From assembly GCA_009363175.1 (NCBI GenBank), contig CP045205.1:4402001-4466000 (forward strand): DNA of 64,000 nucleotides, written 5' to 3'. A program made the translations under genes and the position numbers. The stretch comes from Citrobacter telavivensis (lineage in GTDB: Bacteria > Pseudomonadota > Gammaproteobacteria > Enterobacterales > Enterobacteriaceae). Positions 35,088 through 43,959 of the stretch are shown here, piece by piece. The notes under the pieces are model-generated. The model saw only the letters and a program-made list of their open reading frames with translations. It did not search any database and had not been told where the DNA came from. Every line of letters begins with the position of its first letter. Within the stretch, counting starts at the first letter, position 1.

Positions 35088-36788
35088 ATGCGACTTCTCA
35101 ATCGGCTTAATCAATACCAGCGACTCTGGCAGCCGTCTAACGGCGAACCGCAGAACGTGACCGTCGGAGAACTGGCTGAACGCTGCTTCTGTAGCGAGCG
35201 GCACGTCCGCACGTTGTTACGCCAGGCGCAGGAGTCTGGCTGGCTGATCTGGGAAGCGCAGTCCGGACGCGGAAAGCGCGGACACCTGCGATTTCTGGTG
35301 ACCCCGGAATCATTGCGCACCGCGATGATGGAACAGGCGCTGGAAAAGGGTCAACAGCTTAGCGTACTGGAACTGGCGCAACTGGCGCCCGGTGAACTGC
35401 GGGCGATGCTGCAGCCCTTTATGGGCGGTCAATGGCAAAACGATACGCCAACGCTGCGTATTCCCTATTACCGCCAGCTTGATCCGCTACATCCCGGTTT
35501 TCTTCCAGGGCGTGCCGAGCAGCATTTGGCGGGGCAGATTTTCTCCGGTCTGACGCGCTTTGACAGCCAGACGCAGCTTCCCTGCGGGGATTTAGCCCAC
35601 CATTGGGACATCTCCGCCGACGGCTTGCGCTGGGACTTCTATATTCGCTCGACGCTGTTCTGGCACAATGGCGACGCGGTAGAGACCGCACAATTGCATC
35701 AGCGGCTGCTGATGTTGCGCGAACTCCCGGCGTTGAACCGGCTGTTTATCAGCGTAAAGCATATTGAGGTGACGCATCCTCAGTGTCTGACGTTTATCCT
35801 GCACCGCCCGGATTTCTGGCTGGCGCATCGGCTGGCAAGCTACGGCAGCCTGCTGGCGCATCCAGAGCACCCCATCATAGGAACAGGTCCTTTTCGCCTG
35901 ACTCTATTCACGCCTGAGCTGGTACGTCTGGAAAGCCACGACCATTACCATCTCGCACATCCGTTGTTGAAAGCCATTGAGTACTGGATAACCCCCCAGC
36001 TTTTTGCGCAGGATCTGGGTACCAGCTGTCGCCATCCGGTGCAGATAACCATTGGCAAACCCGAAGAGCTCGCGACGGTAAGCCCGGTGAGCACCGGCAT
36101 CAGCCTCGGTTTTTGCTATCTCACGCTGAAAAAGAGCCCTCGTCTGACGCCACTACAGGCTCGTCGGCTGGTAAGCCTCATCCATCGTTCTTCGCTGCTG
36201 CAAACGCTGGATGTGAGGGAAAACCTGATTACGCCCTGTAATGAACTGTTGCCTGGTTGGGCCATCCCGCAGTGGGAGGGGCTGGAAGAGGTTGAGCTGC
36301 CGAAAAAAATGACGCTGGTTTATCACCTGCCGGTGGAACTGCATACCATGGCAGAACGTCTGCGCCATACGCTGGCAACCCTCGGTTGCGAACTGACGCT
36401 GGTTTTTCATAACGCGAAAACCTGGGATGGCTGTCAACAGCTTGCCGAAGCGGATCTGATGATGGGAGACCGACTGATTGGCGAAGCGCCCGAATATACT
36501 CTCGAACAGTGGTTGCGTTGCGATTCGCTCTGGCCGCACGTGCTTGATGCACCGACGTTCTCGCATCTTCAGGCCACGCTGGATGCGTTGCAAAACAGAC
36601 CAGAAGAGGAACATCGTTTTGCCGCACTACAACAAGTTTTCGCCAGCCTGATGAATGACGCCACGCTGACGCCGCTGTTTAACTATCACTATCGCATCAG
36701 CGCGCCGCCGGGCGTGAACGGAGTGCGCCTGAACCCGCGTGGCTGGTTTGAGTTCACTGAAGCCTGGCTGCCGCCACCGGCATCGTGA
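35088..36788 (+). CDS. ybaE: SgrR-family HTH/solute-binding fusion protein YbaE
   Basis: 566 residues from MRLLNRLNQYQRLWQPS (the E. coli length; an ATG five codons earlier is in frame). N-terminal winged HTH of the SgrR_N type (LAERCFCSERHVRTLLRQAQESGWL, in parts, about residues 25-60) and a C-terminal family 5 extracellular solute-binding-like domain (from about residue 160: HLAGQIFSGLTRFDSQT; FYIRSTLFWHNGDAV). The architecture suggests a transcription factor sensing a small ligand; target unknown. It precedes queC by 64 bp on the same strand. Confidence 0.92.
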   Translation: MRLLNRLNQYQRLWQPSNGEPQNVTVGELAERCFCSERHVRTLLRQAQESGWLIWEAQSGRGKRGHLRFLVTPESLRTAMMEQALEKGQQLSVLELAQLAPGELRAMLQPFMGGQWQNDTPTLRIPYYRQLDPLHPGFLPGRAEQHLAGQIFSGLTRFDSQTQLPCGDLAHHWDISADGLRWDFYIRSTLFWHNGDAVETAQLHQRLLMLRELPALNRLFISVKHIEVTHPQCLTFILHRPDFWLAHRLASYGSLLAHPEHPIIGTGPFRLTLFTPELVRLESHDHYHLAHPLLKAIEYWITPQLFAQDLGTSCRHPVQITIGKPEELATVSPVSTGISLGFCYLTLKKSPRLTPLQARRLVSLIHRSSLLQTLDVRENLITPCNELLPGWAIPQWEGLEEVELPKKMTLVYHLPVELHTMAERLRHTLATLGCELTLVFHNAKTWDGCQQLAEADLMMGDRLIGEAPEYTLEQWLRCDSLWPHVLDAPTFSHLQATLDALQNRPEEEHRFAALQQVFASLMNDATLTPLFNYHYRISAPPGVNGVRLNPRGWFEFTEAWLPPPAS

Positions 36789-36852
36789 AGAAGCTGGTCG
36801 AGGCGCAACTCTGGCGCTACCATAACGTTTTTGTGAATGATCAGGACAAACC

Positions 36853-37548
36853 ATGAAACGTGCCGTCGTAGTATTTAGTGGAGGTCAGGACTCCACCACC
36901 TGTCTGGTGCAGGCGCTGCATCAGTATGATGAAGTGCATTGCGTGACCTTTGATTATGGTCAACGCCATCGCGCAGAGATTGATGTTGCACGTGATCTGG
37001 CTCTGAATCTGGGCGCGCGCGCGCGCAAAGTACTGGATGTGACGCTGCTGAGTGAACTGGCCGTCAGCAGTCTGACCCGTGACAACATCCCGGTTCCGGA
37101 TTACGAACCGGATGCCGATGGGATCCCTAACACCTTTGTCCCTGGACGCAATATTCTGTTTCTGACTCTGGCGGCGATTTATGCTTATCAGGTGAAAGCG
37201 GAAGCGGTGATTACCGGCGTCTGTGAGACCGACTTTTCTGGTTACCCTGACTGCCGTAATGATTTTGTCGAAGCGCTGAATCATGCGATCAAACTAGGGA
37301 TGGCGAAGGATATCCGCTTTGAAACGCCGCTGATGTGGCTTGATAAAGCTGAAACCTGGGCGCTGGCAGACTATTGGGGCAAGCTGGATCTGGTGCGTGA
37401 ACAAACGCTGACCTGCTACAACGGCATTAAGGGTGACGGTTGCGGCCACTGTGCGGCCTGTAATCTGCGTGCAAATGGCCTGAATCATTATCTGGCGGAT
37501 AAACCGGCCGTGATGGCCGCAATGAAGCAAAAAACCGGGCTGAAGTAG
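36853..37548 (+). CDS. queC: 7-cyano-7-deazaguanine synthase QueC
   Basis: 231 residues, full length. It converts 7-carboxy-7-deazaguanine to preQ0 with ATP and ammonia in queuosine synthesis. PP-loop motif SGGQDSTT at residues 8-15; four zinc cysteines in the segment CYNGIKGDGCGHCAACN near the C-terminus. FVPGRNILFLTLAA and TGVCETDFSGYPDCR are conserved. A REP cluster follows. No preQ1 riboswitch is recognisable upstream. Confidence 0.96.
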   Translation: MKRAVVVFSGGQDSTTCLVQALHQYDEVHCVTFDYGQRHRAEIDVARDLALNLGARARKVLDVTLLSELAVSSLTRDNIPVPDYEPDADGIPNTFVPGRNILFLTLAAIYAYQVKAEAVITGVCETDFSGYPDCRNDFVEALNHAIKLGMAKDIRFETPLMWLDKAETWALADYWGKLDLVREQTLTCYNGIKGDGCGHCAACNLRANGLNHYLADKPAVMAAMKQKTGLK

Positions 37549-37559
37549 GTGTGGGTTTC

Positions 37560-37645
37560 GCCGGATGGCGGTGCTGGCACCTTATCCGGCCTACTCGCAA
37601 CACGCGATGAACATGTCGGCCTGATAAGCGCAGTGCCATCAGGCA
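37560..37645. repeat. BIME between queC and fadM
   Basis: GCCGGATGGCGGTGCTGGCACCTTATCCGGCC (in parts) is followed by a second, diverged and inverted REP (GTCGGCCTGATAAGCGCAGTGCCATCAGGC, in parts). It fills the space between the convergent queC and fadM stop codons. Confidence 0.8.
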
Positions 37646-37653
37646 ATAAGACG

Positions 37654-38052
37654 TTACTTCACCATCTGTTCCAGTTTTTCGCGTAACTCCCCTTCCAGCG
37701 GCAGCGCTTTTTGCGATTTCAGATCGATACAGACGAACGTAATGAGCGCATCGGCCACCACCTGCCCTTCAGGCTCCAGCGTAATCACCTGACTCAAAAT
37801 ACCGCTTTTCCCGTTTAGCTGTTGTACCTGACTGGTGACGGTCAGCAGGTCACTCAGCACCGCCGGGCGACGATAGTTGATATTAATATTGACCACCACG
37901 AAGGCGATATTGTGGGCAGTCATCCATTGAAAGCTATCGCTGCTCTCCAGGCCATCCCAGCGCGCTTCCTCCAGGAACTCAAGGTAGCGGGCATTATTCA
38001 CGTGCTGATAGACATCAAGATGATAACCACGAACTTTAATCTGTGTTTGCAT
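37654..38052 (-). CDS. fadM: Long-chain acyl-CoA thioesterase FadM (YbaW)
   Basis: 132 residues. Single hot-dog, 4HBT-type thioesterase acting on intermediates such as 3,5-tetradecadienoyl-CoA during beta-oxidation; repressed by FadR in E. coli. The catalytic motif is in GYHLDVYQHVNNARYLEF (Asp and the HVNN helix). Convergent with queC; an ERIC element lies directly upstream, so the promoter region probably contains the repeat. Confidence 0.93.
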   Translation of the reverse strand: MQTQIKVRGYHLDVYQHVNNARYLEFLEEARWDGLESSDSFQWMTAHNIAFVVVNININYRRPAVLSDLLTVTSQVQQLNGKSGILSQVITLEPEGQVVADALITFVCIDLKSQKALPLEGELREKLEQMVK

Positions 38053-38084
38053 AGCGCAGAAACCTTACGTTTTTTATAAGAATG

Positions 38085-38204
38085 TACTCTATGGATTTCC
38101 AGTTGCAAAAAGGCGGCAAGTCAGTGAGTCCCGATGAGCTTACTAAAGTAAGTGACTCGCGAACGAACGTAGCCAACGCATCTGTAGCTTGAAAGACATG
38201 AGTA
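38085..38204. repeat. ERIC element (about 120 bp) upstream of fadM
   Basis: Terminal inverted repeats TACTCTATGGATTTCCAG and the complement of CTTGAAAGACATGAGTA, with the core GAGCTTACTAAAGTAAGTGACTCG (in parts), fit the ERIC pattern. It lies between ybaV and fadM, only 32 bp from the fadM start. A further hairpin (AGAGAGGCCATA...TATGACCTCTCT) follows at 38205-38233 and may terminate ybaV transcription. Confidence 0.8.
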
Positions 38205-38265
38205 GAGAGGCCATAACTGGTATGACCTCTCTTATCCTGGCAAATTTTTGCCACTGCGCAAGTTA

Positions 38266-38681
<416 letters not shown>

Positions 38682-38728
38682 GATAGCGAGGCGAAACCCA
38701 ACGAACAAATGGCAAATTTCAGAAATGG

Positions 38729-38751
38729 AAAAGGCCGCGAAAGCGGCCTTC
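38729..38751 (-). terminator. Terminator of ppiD
   Basis: AAGGCCGC-TTTC-GCGGCCTT on the minus strand, followed by TTCC; the stem is strong and the T-run short. It lies in the ppiD-ybaV gap and should separate the two transcripts. Confidence 0.68.
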
Positions 38752-38796
38752 AGGAGTTGCAACGGTAGTGCAATGATTTGCGAGAAGCCTCGACGA

Positions 38797-40671
38797 TTAC
38801 GGCTGCTGATCCATTGCATCGCCGATTTTAATTTTCGCCGCTTTGCGCAGGTTACTCATCAGCGCTTCAAAGACAATCTGCGCATTGTTCTGGGTGATCC
38901 CCTGAACCATCGCTTTCTTCTGCTCTTCCGGCATCGAACCCGCTTTCACGTCGTCCAGCGCCAACAGAACCACATTGCCCTGCATATCGTTGGCAACGCC
39001 ATAACTCGGCTTGTCCTTCGCCGGCAGGCTCAGACCAAACGCCGCCTGGCTAACCGGATCCTGACCCGTACGACTCAGCGTTTTAGACTCGCCAAAGCTC
39101 AGACCTGCGGCTTTCATTGCTTCAGCGCCTTTACCGGCCTTCAGCTCAACCAACAGTTTTTCCGCATCCAGTTTAGCCTGCTGCTCTGCTTTGTTGTGCT
39201 TAACCAGCGCCGTAACCTGATCTTTCACTTCAGACAGCGGCTTCACGGCTTCTGCCTTGTGCTCACTGATACGCAGGACAAACGCGCGGTCACCATCCAC
39301 GGTGATGATATCGGAGTTTCTGCCCGGCGCGCCGTTTTCCCCCAACAGAGCACCATCAAAAATGGCGTCAGATACCGGTTTGAAATTCAGCTCTTCCGGC
39401 AGGTTGTCGTGGCTGAACCAGCCAGTTTGTACCGCTTTCGCACCAGCCGCCTGTTCGGCACCGGCCAGAGATTCCGTGTCATTGTTCGCCGCGTCGCTCA
39501 CTTTCTGCTGTAAGGCAAAGTAAGCATCCAGCGCTTTTTCCTGTTTCACTTTCGCGGCGATATCATCGCGAACGTCGTTCAGCGGCTTCACAATTGCCGG
39601 CTGAATGTCGTCCAGACGTACGACCAGGAAGCCAACAGAGGATTTAATGACGCCAGAAAGCTGACCTTTCTCTTTCAGTCCAGCATTTTTCAGTTCATCC
39701 GGGGTGGTGGCTTCTTCCAGCCAGCCCATATCGCCGCCGTTGCGGGCAGAGATGATATCGGCAGATTTTTCTTTCGCCAGAGCAGCAAAGTCACCGCCTT
39801 TGTTCAGCGCGTCCAGCACCGCTTTCGCTTCATCTTCCGTTTTGGTCTGGATGATGCTGTAACGGTTACGCTGCGCCTGCGTGAACTGATCCTGGTGCTG
39901 ATCGTAATAAGACTGAATATCTTCATCACTCACCGGCTTTTGCATCGACGCCGCATCCAGCTTGATGTAGCTGACGCGGAACTGTTCCGGGGTCATGAAG
40001 CTATTTTTGTTCTGCTCATAATAGCTGGCCACTTCCTGGTCCGTCACCGACTGCTTTGCAGCAAGCGCGTTAACGTCAATCGTGGCTTCACGGACGATAC
40101 GCTGCTGAGAGACCAGCGCCGCCAGTTCATCGGTCTCGCCTTTGAGCATGAAATCGGTGCCTGCGACGCCGCTGATGAGTTGTTGAGTGGTCAGTTGATT
40201 ACGTAGCGCCTGCGCATACTGGTCAGCGGTCATCCCCATCTGATTCACAATCGCGTTGTAGCGGTTGTTATCAAACTTGCCGTCCACCTGGAATGCCGGC
40301 GTGGAGAGAATGGCCTGTTTCACCTGTTCGTCGCTGATACTCAGTTTGAGTTCGCGGGCATACTGGTCAAGCAGCGCTTCATCAATCAAACGATTGAGCG
40401 TCTGCTGGCGCAGCGTTTTCATGTAACCTTCGTTCGCCGCGAGCTCAGAATACCGATCGCCCAACTGCTGCTGCATGCGATTACGTTCGCTGTTGAACGC
40501 ATTCTCAAACTGCCCACGGCTGATTTCCTGGTCATTCACTTTAGCGGCGTAGTTGTTGCCTCCGCCAATCAGGTAACCACTCACGCCGGTCAGAATGAAC
40601 GACACGATAATGATTCCGAAAATAATCTTGAGCACGAGACTGTTTGCAGCCGTGCGTAAGCTGTCCATCAT
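38797..40671 (-). CDS. ppiD: Periplasmic folding chaperone PpiD
   Basis: 624 residues. Inner-membrane-anchored periplasmic chaperone near the Sec translocon. One N-terminal membrane segment (residues 16-35, IIFGIIIVSFILTGVSGYLI), an N-terminal SurA-like chaperone region, a parvulin-type PPIase domain (about residues 265-355: YSIIQTKTEDEAKAVL; GGDMGWLEEAT) that is catalytically weak in E. coli, and a C-terminal domain. Follows hupB on the same strand. Confidence 0.96.
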   Translation of the reverse strand: MMDSLRTAANSLVLKIIFGIIIVSFILTGVSGYLIGGGNNYAAKVNDQEISRGQFENAFNSERNRMQQQLGDRYSELAANEGYMKTLRQQTLNRLIDEALLDQYARELKLSISDEQVKQAILSTPAFQVDGKFDNNRYNAIVNQMGMTADQYAQALRNQLTTQQLISGVAGTDFMLKGETDELAALVSQQRIVREATIDVNALAAKQSVTDQEVASYYEQNKNSFMTPEQFRVSYIKLDAASMQKPVSDEDIQSYYDQHQDQFTQAQRNRYSIIQTKTEDEAKAVLDALNKGGDFAALAKEKSADIISARNGGDMGWLEEATTPDELKNAGLKEKGQLSGVIKSSVGFLVVRLDDIQPAIVKPLNDVRDDIAAKVKQEKALDAYFALQQKVSDAANNDTESLAGAEQAAGAKAVQTGWFSHDNLPEELNFKPVSDAIFDGALLGENGAPGRNSDIITVDGDRAFVLRISEHKAEAVKPLSEVKDQVTALVKHNKAEQQAKLDAEKLLVELKAGKGAEAMKAAGLSFGESKTLSRTGQDPVSQAAFGLSLPAKDKPSYGVANDMQGNVVLLALDDVKAGSMPEEQKKAMVQGITQNNAQIVFEALMSNLRKAAKIKIGDAMDQQP

Positions 40672-40699
40672 GGTGTAACCACACTCCGCTGTAGGTGAC

Positions 40700-40768
40700 T
40701 ATACACTGCATCATTCAGGCTGCTTCGTCATGAACTGGCCCGATGCAACGTGAATATCTTTGTGTATA
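40700..40768. repeat. Internally deleted (mini) ERIC element, 69 bp
   Basis: Left end TATACACTGCATCATTCAGGCTGC and right end GATGCAACGTGAATATCTTTGTGTATA (given in parts) match the two ends of the full ERIC at 7004-7128, but the central core with the GTAAGTGACTGG motif is missing. It lies just upstream of ppiD, between hupB and ppiD. Short ERICs of about 70 bp are known in enterobacteria. Confidence 0.72.
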
Positions 40769-40875
40769 TACGCATTACGCAGCATAGCGTTTCCTGAACA
40801 CTGCGCATAAAGGTCTATTGTGACAAGAAACGGGGGCAATTGTCAGCCCACAACGTGTATAAAATCGCTGCAAAA

Positions 40876-40904
40876 ATAAAAAAGGCACATCAGTTGATGC
40901 GCCC
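40876..40904 (-). terminator. Terminator of hupB
   Basis: On the minus strand GGGCGCATCA-ACT-GATGTGCC followed by TTTTTTATTTTT; one mismatch in the stem and a strong T-run, starting 36 bp after the hupB stop. Confidence 0.85.
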
Positions 40905-40939
40905 TTGTACTGAGTCCTGTCCCCGGAAGGGGATCACGC

Positions 40940-41212
40940 TTAGTTTACTGCGTCTTTCAGTGCTTTACCTGCACGGAAACCAGGTACTTTGGCGGCAGCA
41001 ATGGCGATCTCTTTACCTGTTTGCGGGTTGCGACCAGTACGGGCAGCACGCTCTTTAACAGCAAAAGTACCAAAACCTACCAGCGCAACGTCATCCCCTT
41101 CTTTCAGAGATTCGGTAACAGAAGCAATAATTGCGTCTAACGCACGCCCAGCCGCAGCTTTGGAGATATCAGCCCCTGCAGCAATTTTGTCGATCAGTTG
41201 AGATTTATTCAC
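40940..41212 (-). CDS. hupB: DNA-binding protein HU-beta
   Basis: 90 residues with a GTG start ((M)NKSQLIDKIAAGADISKA) and the ribosome site GAGGAAGAG. Subunit of the HU nucleoid protein, which bends and compacts DNA. The DNA-binding arm motif GFGTFAVKERAARTGRNPQTG (in parts) is intact, with the intercalating Pro. Lies between lon and ppiD on the same strand; an own terminator follows. Confidence 0.97.
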   Translation of the reverse strand: MNKSQLIDKIAAGADISKAAAGRALDAIIASVTESLKEGDDVALVGFGTFAVKERAARTGRNPQTGKEIAIAAAKVPGFRAGKALKDAVN

Positions 41213-41352
41213 TCTTCTCTTCCTCATTATAATTTATATCGCACCTGAGTCCTTCAAAGTACGACCGCGCAGCAGTTATATCAGGCCTGCCATGCCCTTA
41301 CAACACCCGATAATGATGGCAAGCCCAATCCGTCATCTAAATTAGCTATACA

Positions 41353-41388
41353 AAAAAAGGCTGGCAAGTACGAAATGGCCTGCCAGCC
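41353..41388 (-). terminator. Terminator of lon
   Basis: Minus strand GGGCTGGCA-(loop)-TGCCAGCC followed by TTTTTTTG, in the lon-hupB gap, about 35 bp after the lon stop codon. Confidence 0.85.
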
Positions 41389-41420
41389 CTGTTTTTATTA
41401 GTGCTCTTTGCGCGAGGTCA

Positions 41421-43775
41421 CTATTTTGCCGTCACAACCTGCATTCCAGAGGGTTCATTTTGCAAAGCGAGGGTCAAAACCTCTTCAATGCGTTTCACCG
41501 GATGGATGTCCAAATCGGCAATAACATTGTCCGGAATCTCTTCCAGGTCGCGTTTGTTTTCATCTGGAATTAAGACCGTTTTAATACCACCACGGTGTGC
41601 AGCCAGAAGTTTTTCTTTTAACCCACCGATCGGCAGTACCTGACCACGCAGGGTGATCTCACCGGTCATCGCCACATCAGCACGCACCGGGTTGCCGGTC
41701 AGACAGGAAACCAGCGCGGTACACATCGCAATACCAGCGCTCGGACCGTCTTTCGGCGTCGCCCCTTCTGGTACGTGAACGTGAATATCGCGTTTTTCGT
41801 AAAAGTCCGGATTAATACCCAGTTTTTCCGCGCGCGCGCGTACTACGGTCAGCGCTGCCTGGATGGATTCCTGCATCACTTCACCCAGCGAACCGGTGTA
41901 GGTCAGCTTGCCTTTGCCCGGTACGCAGGCGGTTTCGATGGTCAACAGGTCGCCGCCCACCTCCGTCCACGCCAGACCGGTCACCTGGCCGACACGGTTT
42001 TCATTATCCGCACGACCATAGTCAAAGCGCTGTACGCCCAGGTAGTCGTGCAGGTTATCGCCATTGATCACAATATGTTTCAGTGACTTATCCAGCAGCA
42101 ACTGCTTAACCGCTTTACGGCACAGTTTGGAGATTTCACGCTCCAGACTACGCACGCCAGCTTCACGGGTGTAGTAACGAATAATGCCGATAATGGCGCT
42201 GTCGTCGACCGTCAGTTCACCTTTCTTCAGCGCATTACGTTCGATCTGTTTCGGCAGCAGATGCTGCTTGGCAATGTTCAGCTTCTCGTCTTCGGTATAA
42301 CCGGACAGACGGATCACTTCCATACGATCCAGCAGCGGTGCCGGAATGTTCATGGAGTTGGAGGTCGCTACAAACATCACGTCGCTGAGATCGTAGTCCA
42401 CTTCCAGGTAATGATCGCTGAACGCCACGTTCTGCTCAGGATCCAGCACCTCAAGCAGTGCGGATGCCGGATCGCCACGCATGTCAGAAGACATTTTGTC
42501 GATCTCATCAAGCAGGAACAGCGGGTTTTTAACGCCCACTTTGGCCATTTTCTGGATCAGTTTACCCGGCATAGAACCGATATACGTCCGACGGTGACCA
42601 CGAATTTCCGCTTCATCACGCACGCCGCCCAGCGCCATACGGATGTATTTACGCCCGGTCGCTTTAGCGATGGACTGACCCAGAGAGGTTTTACCCACCC
42701 CCGGCGGTCCCACCAGGCACAGGATCGGTCCCTTGATTTTGTTTACACGGCTTTGTACCGCGAGATACTCAAGGATGCGGTCTTTCACACGTTCCAGACC
42801 GTAATGGTCGGTATCGAGGATTTCCTGCGCCTGACGCAGGTCTTTTTTGACCTTGCTACGCGCATTCCACGGCACCTGTACCATCCAGTCGATATAGCCA
42901 CGCACGACGGTCGCTTCAGCCGACATCGGAGACATCATTTTCAGCTTCTGTAGTTCAGCTTCGGCTTTCTCTTTCGCCTCTTTCGGCATTTTCGCCGCGT
43001 CGATCTTACGCTTCAGCGCTTCGTTTTCGTCCGGCGCGTCGTCCATTTCACCGAGTTCTTTCTGAATCGCCTTCATCTGCTCATTCAGATAGTACTCACG
43101 CTGAGATTTCTCCATCTGCTTTTTCACGCGGTTGCGAATACGCTTCTCAACCTGCAACAGATCGATTTCGGACTCCATCATCGCCATCAGATACTCCAGA
43201 CGCTCGTTCACGTCTGACATTTCCAGCACGGACTGTTTATCCGCTAACTTCAACGGCATATGGGCCGCGATGGTGTCCGCCAGGCGCGCCGGATCGTCGA
43301 TGCTATTGAGCGACGTCAGCACTTCTGGTGGGATTTTCTTGTTCAGCTTGATATAGCCTTCGAACTGACTAATAGCCGTCCGTACCAGCACTTCCTGTTC
43401 GCGCTCATCAATAGCAGGCGAATCAAGATATTCCGCTTTCGCAGAGAAGTGCTCGCCGTTATCAGACAGCGCAGAAATACGCGCACGCTGTAACCCCTCG
43501 ACCAGCACTTTGACGGTGCCGTCAGGCAATTTCAGCATCTGCAAAATAGAGGCCACGGTCCCGACGGTGAAAAGATCGTTTACACCCGGCTCATCCGTTG
43601 ATGCTTCTTTCTGGGCGACCAGCATGATTTTTTTATCATGGTCCATAGCCGCTTCCAGACAACGGATAGATTTTTCCCGCCCTACAAACAAGGGTATGAC
43701 CATGTGCGGATAAACCACCACATCGCGCAACGGCAATACGGGGATTTCAATGCGTTCAGAACGCTCAGGATTCAT
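41421..43775 (-). CDS. lon: ATP-dependent protease Lon
   Basis: 784 residues from MNPERSERIEIPVLPLRD, the E. coli length. It degrades misfolded proteins and regulators such as SulA and RcsA, and antitoxins. N-terminal substrate domain and coiled coil, AAA+ module with Walker A GPPGVGKTS (about 356-364) and Walker B LFLLDEIDKM, and a C-terminal Ser-Lys peptidase with Ser679 in KDGPSAGIAM and Lys722 in GGLKEKLLA. A sigma-32 promoter lies about 85-110 bp upstream. Confidence 0.97.
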   Translation of the reverse strand: MNPERSERIEIPVLPLRDVVVYPHMVIPLFVGREKSIRCLEAAMDHDKKIMLVAQKEASTDEPGVNDLFTVGTVASILQMLKLPDGTVKVLVEGLQRARISALSDNGEHFSAKAEYLDSPAIDEREQEVLVRTAISQFEGYIKLNKKIPPEVLTSLNSIDDPARLADTIAAHMPLKLADKQSVLEMSDVNERLEYLMAMMESEIDLLQVEKRIRNRVKKQMEKSQREYYLNEQMKAIQKELGEMDDAPDENEALKRKIDAAKMPKEAKEKAEAELQKLKMMSPMSAEATVVRGYIDWMVQVPWNARSKVKKDLRQAQEILDTDHYGLERVKDRILEYLAVQSRVNKIKGPILCLVGPPGVGKTSLGQSIAKATGRKYIRMALGGVRDEAEIRGHRRTYIGSMPGKLIQKMAKVGVKNPLFLLDEIDKMSSDMRGDPASALLEVLDPEQNVAFSDHYLEVDYDLSDVMFVATSNSMNIPAPLLDRMEVIRLSGYTEDEKLNIAKQHLLPKQIERNALKKGELTVDDSAIIGIIRYYTREAGVRSLEREISKLCRKAVKQLLLDKSLKHIVINGDNLHDYLGVQRFDYGRADNENRVGQVTGLAWTEVGGDLLTIETACVPGKGKLTYTGSLGEVMQESIQAALTVVRARAEKLGINPDFYEKRDIHVHVPEGATPKDGPSAGIAMCTALVSCLTGNPVRADVAMTGEITLRGQVLPIGGLKEKLLAAHRGGIKTVLIPDENKRDLEEIPDNVIADLDIHPVKRIEEVLTLALQNEPSGMQVVTAK

Positions 43776-43857
43776 AGAGCTCTCTCTTAGTTTAGTGTCC
43801 GCCAGGTAATCAGATGGCATAGCTGTGCTTCACGCCACCTTTAACATGTATGTCAGT

Positions 43858-43886
43858 ATATGGGGATGTTTCCCACACATTCAACG
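43858..43886 (-). promoter_or_regulatory. Sigma-32 promoter of lon
   Basis: CGTTGAA (43886-43880) and CCCCATAT (43865-43858) on the minus strand, 14 bp apart, are the heat-shock promoter elements known for E. coli lon, in the same place between clpX and lon. Confidence 0.82.
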
Positions 43887-43902
43887 CCATGTTTACGGAA
43901 AA

Positions 43903-43930
43903 ATAAAAGGGGAGATAAAATCCCCCCTTT
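43903..43930 (-). terminator. Terminator of clpX
   Basis: Minus strand AAGGGGGG-ATTTTATCT-CCCCTTTTATTTTT, starting about 30 bp after the clpX stop and just upstream of the lon promoter. Confidence 0.7.
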
Positions 43931-43959
43931 CTGATTAACTGATTGTATGAATTGGTTAA

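Noticed and set aside
40681..40800. Small RNA or promoter-like TATATA sequence between hupB and ppiD
   Set aside because: The TATATA is part of the mini-ERIC end; no independent evidence of an RNA gene.
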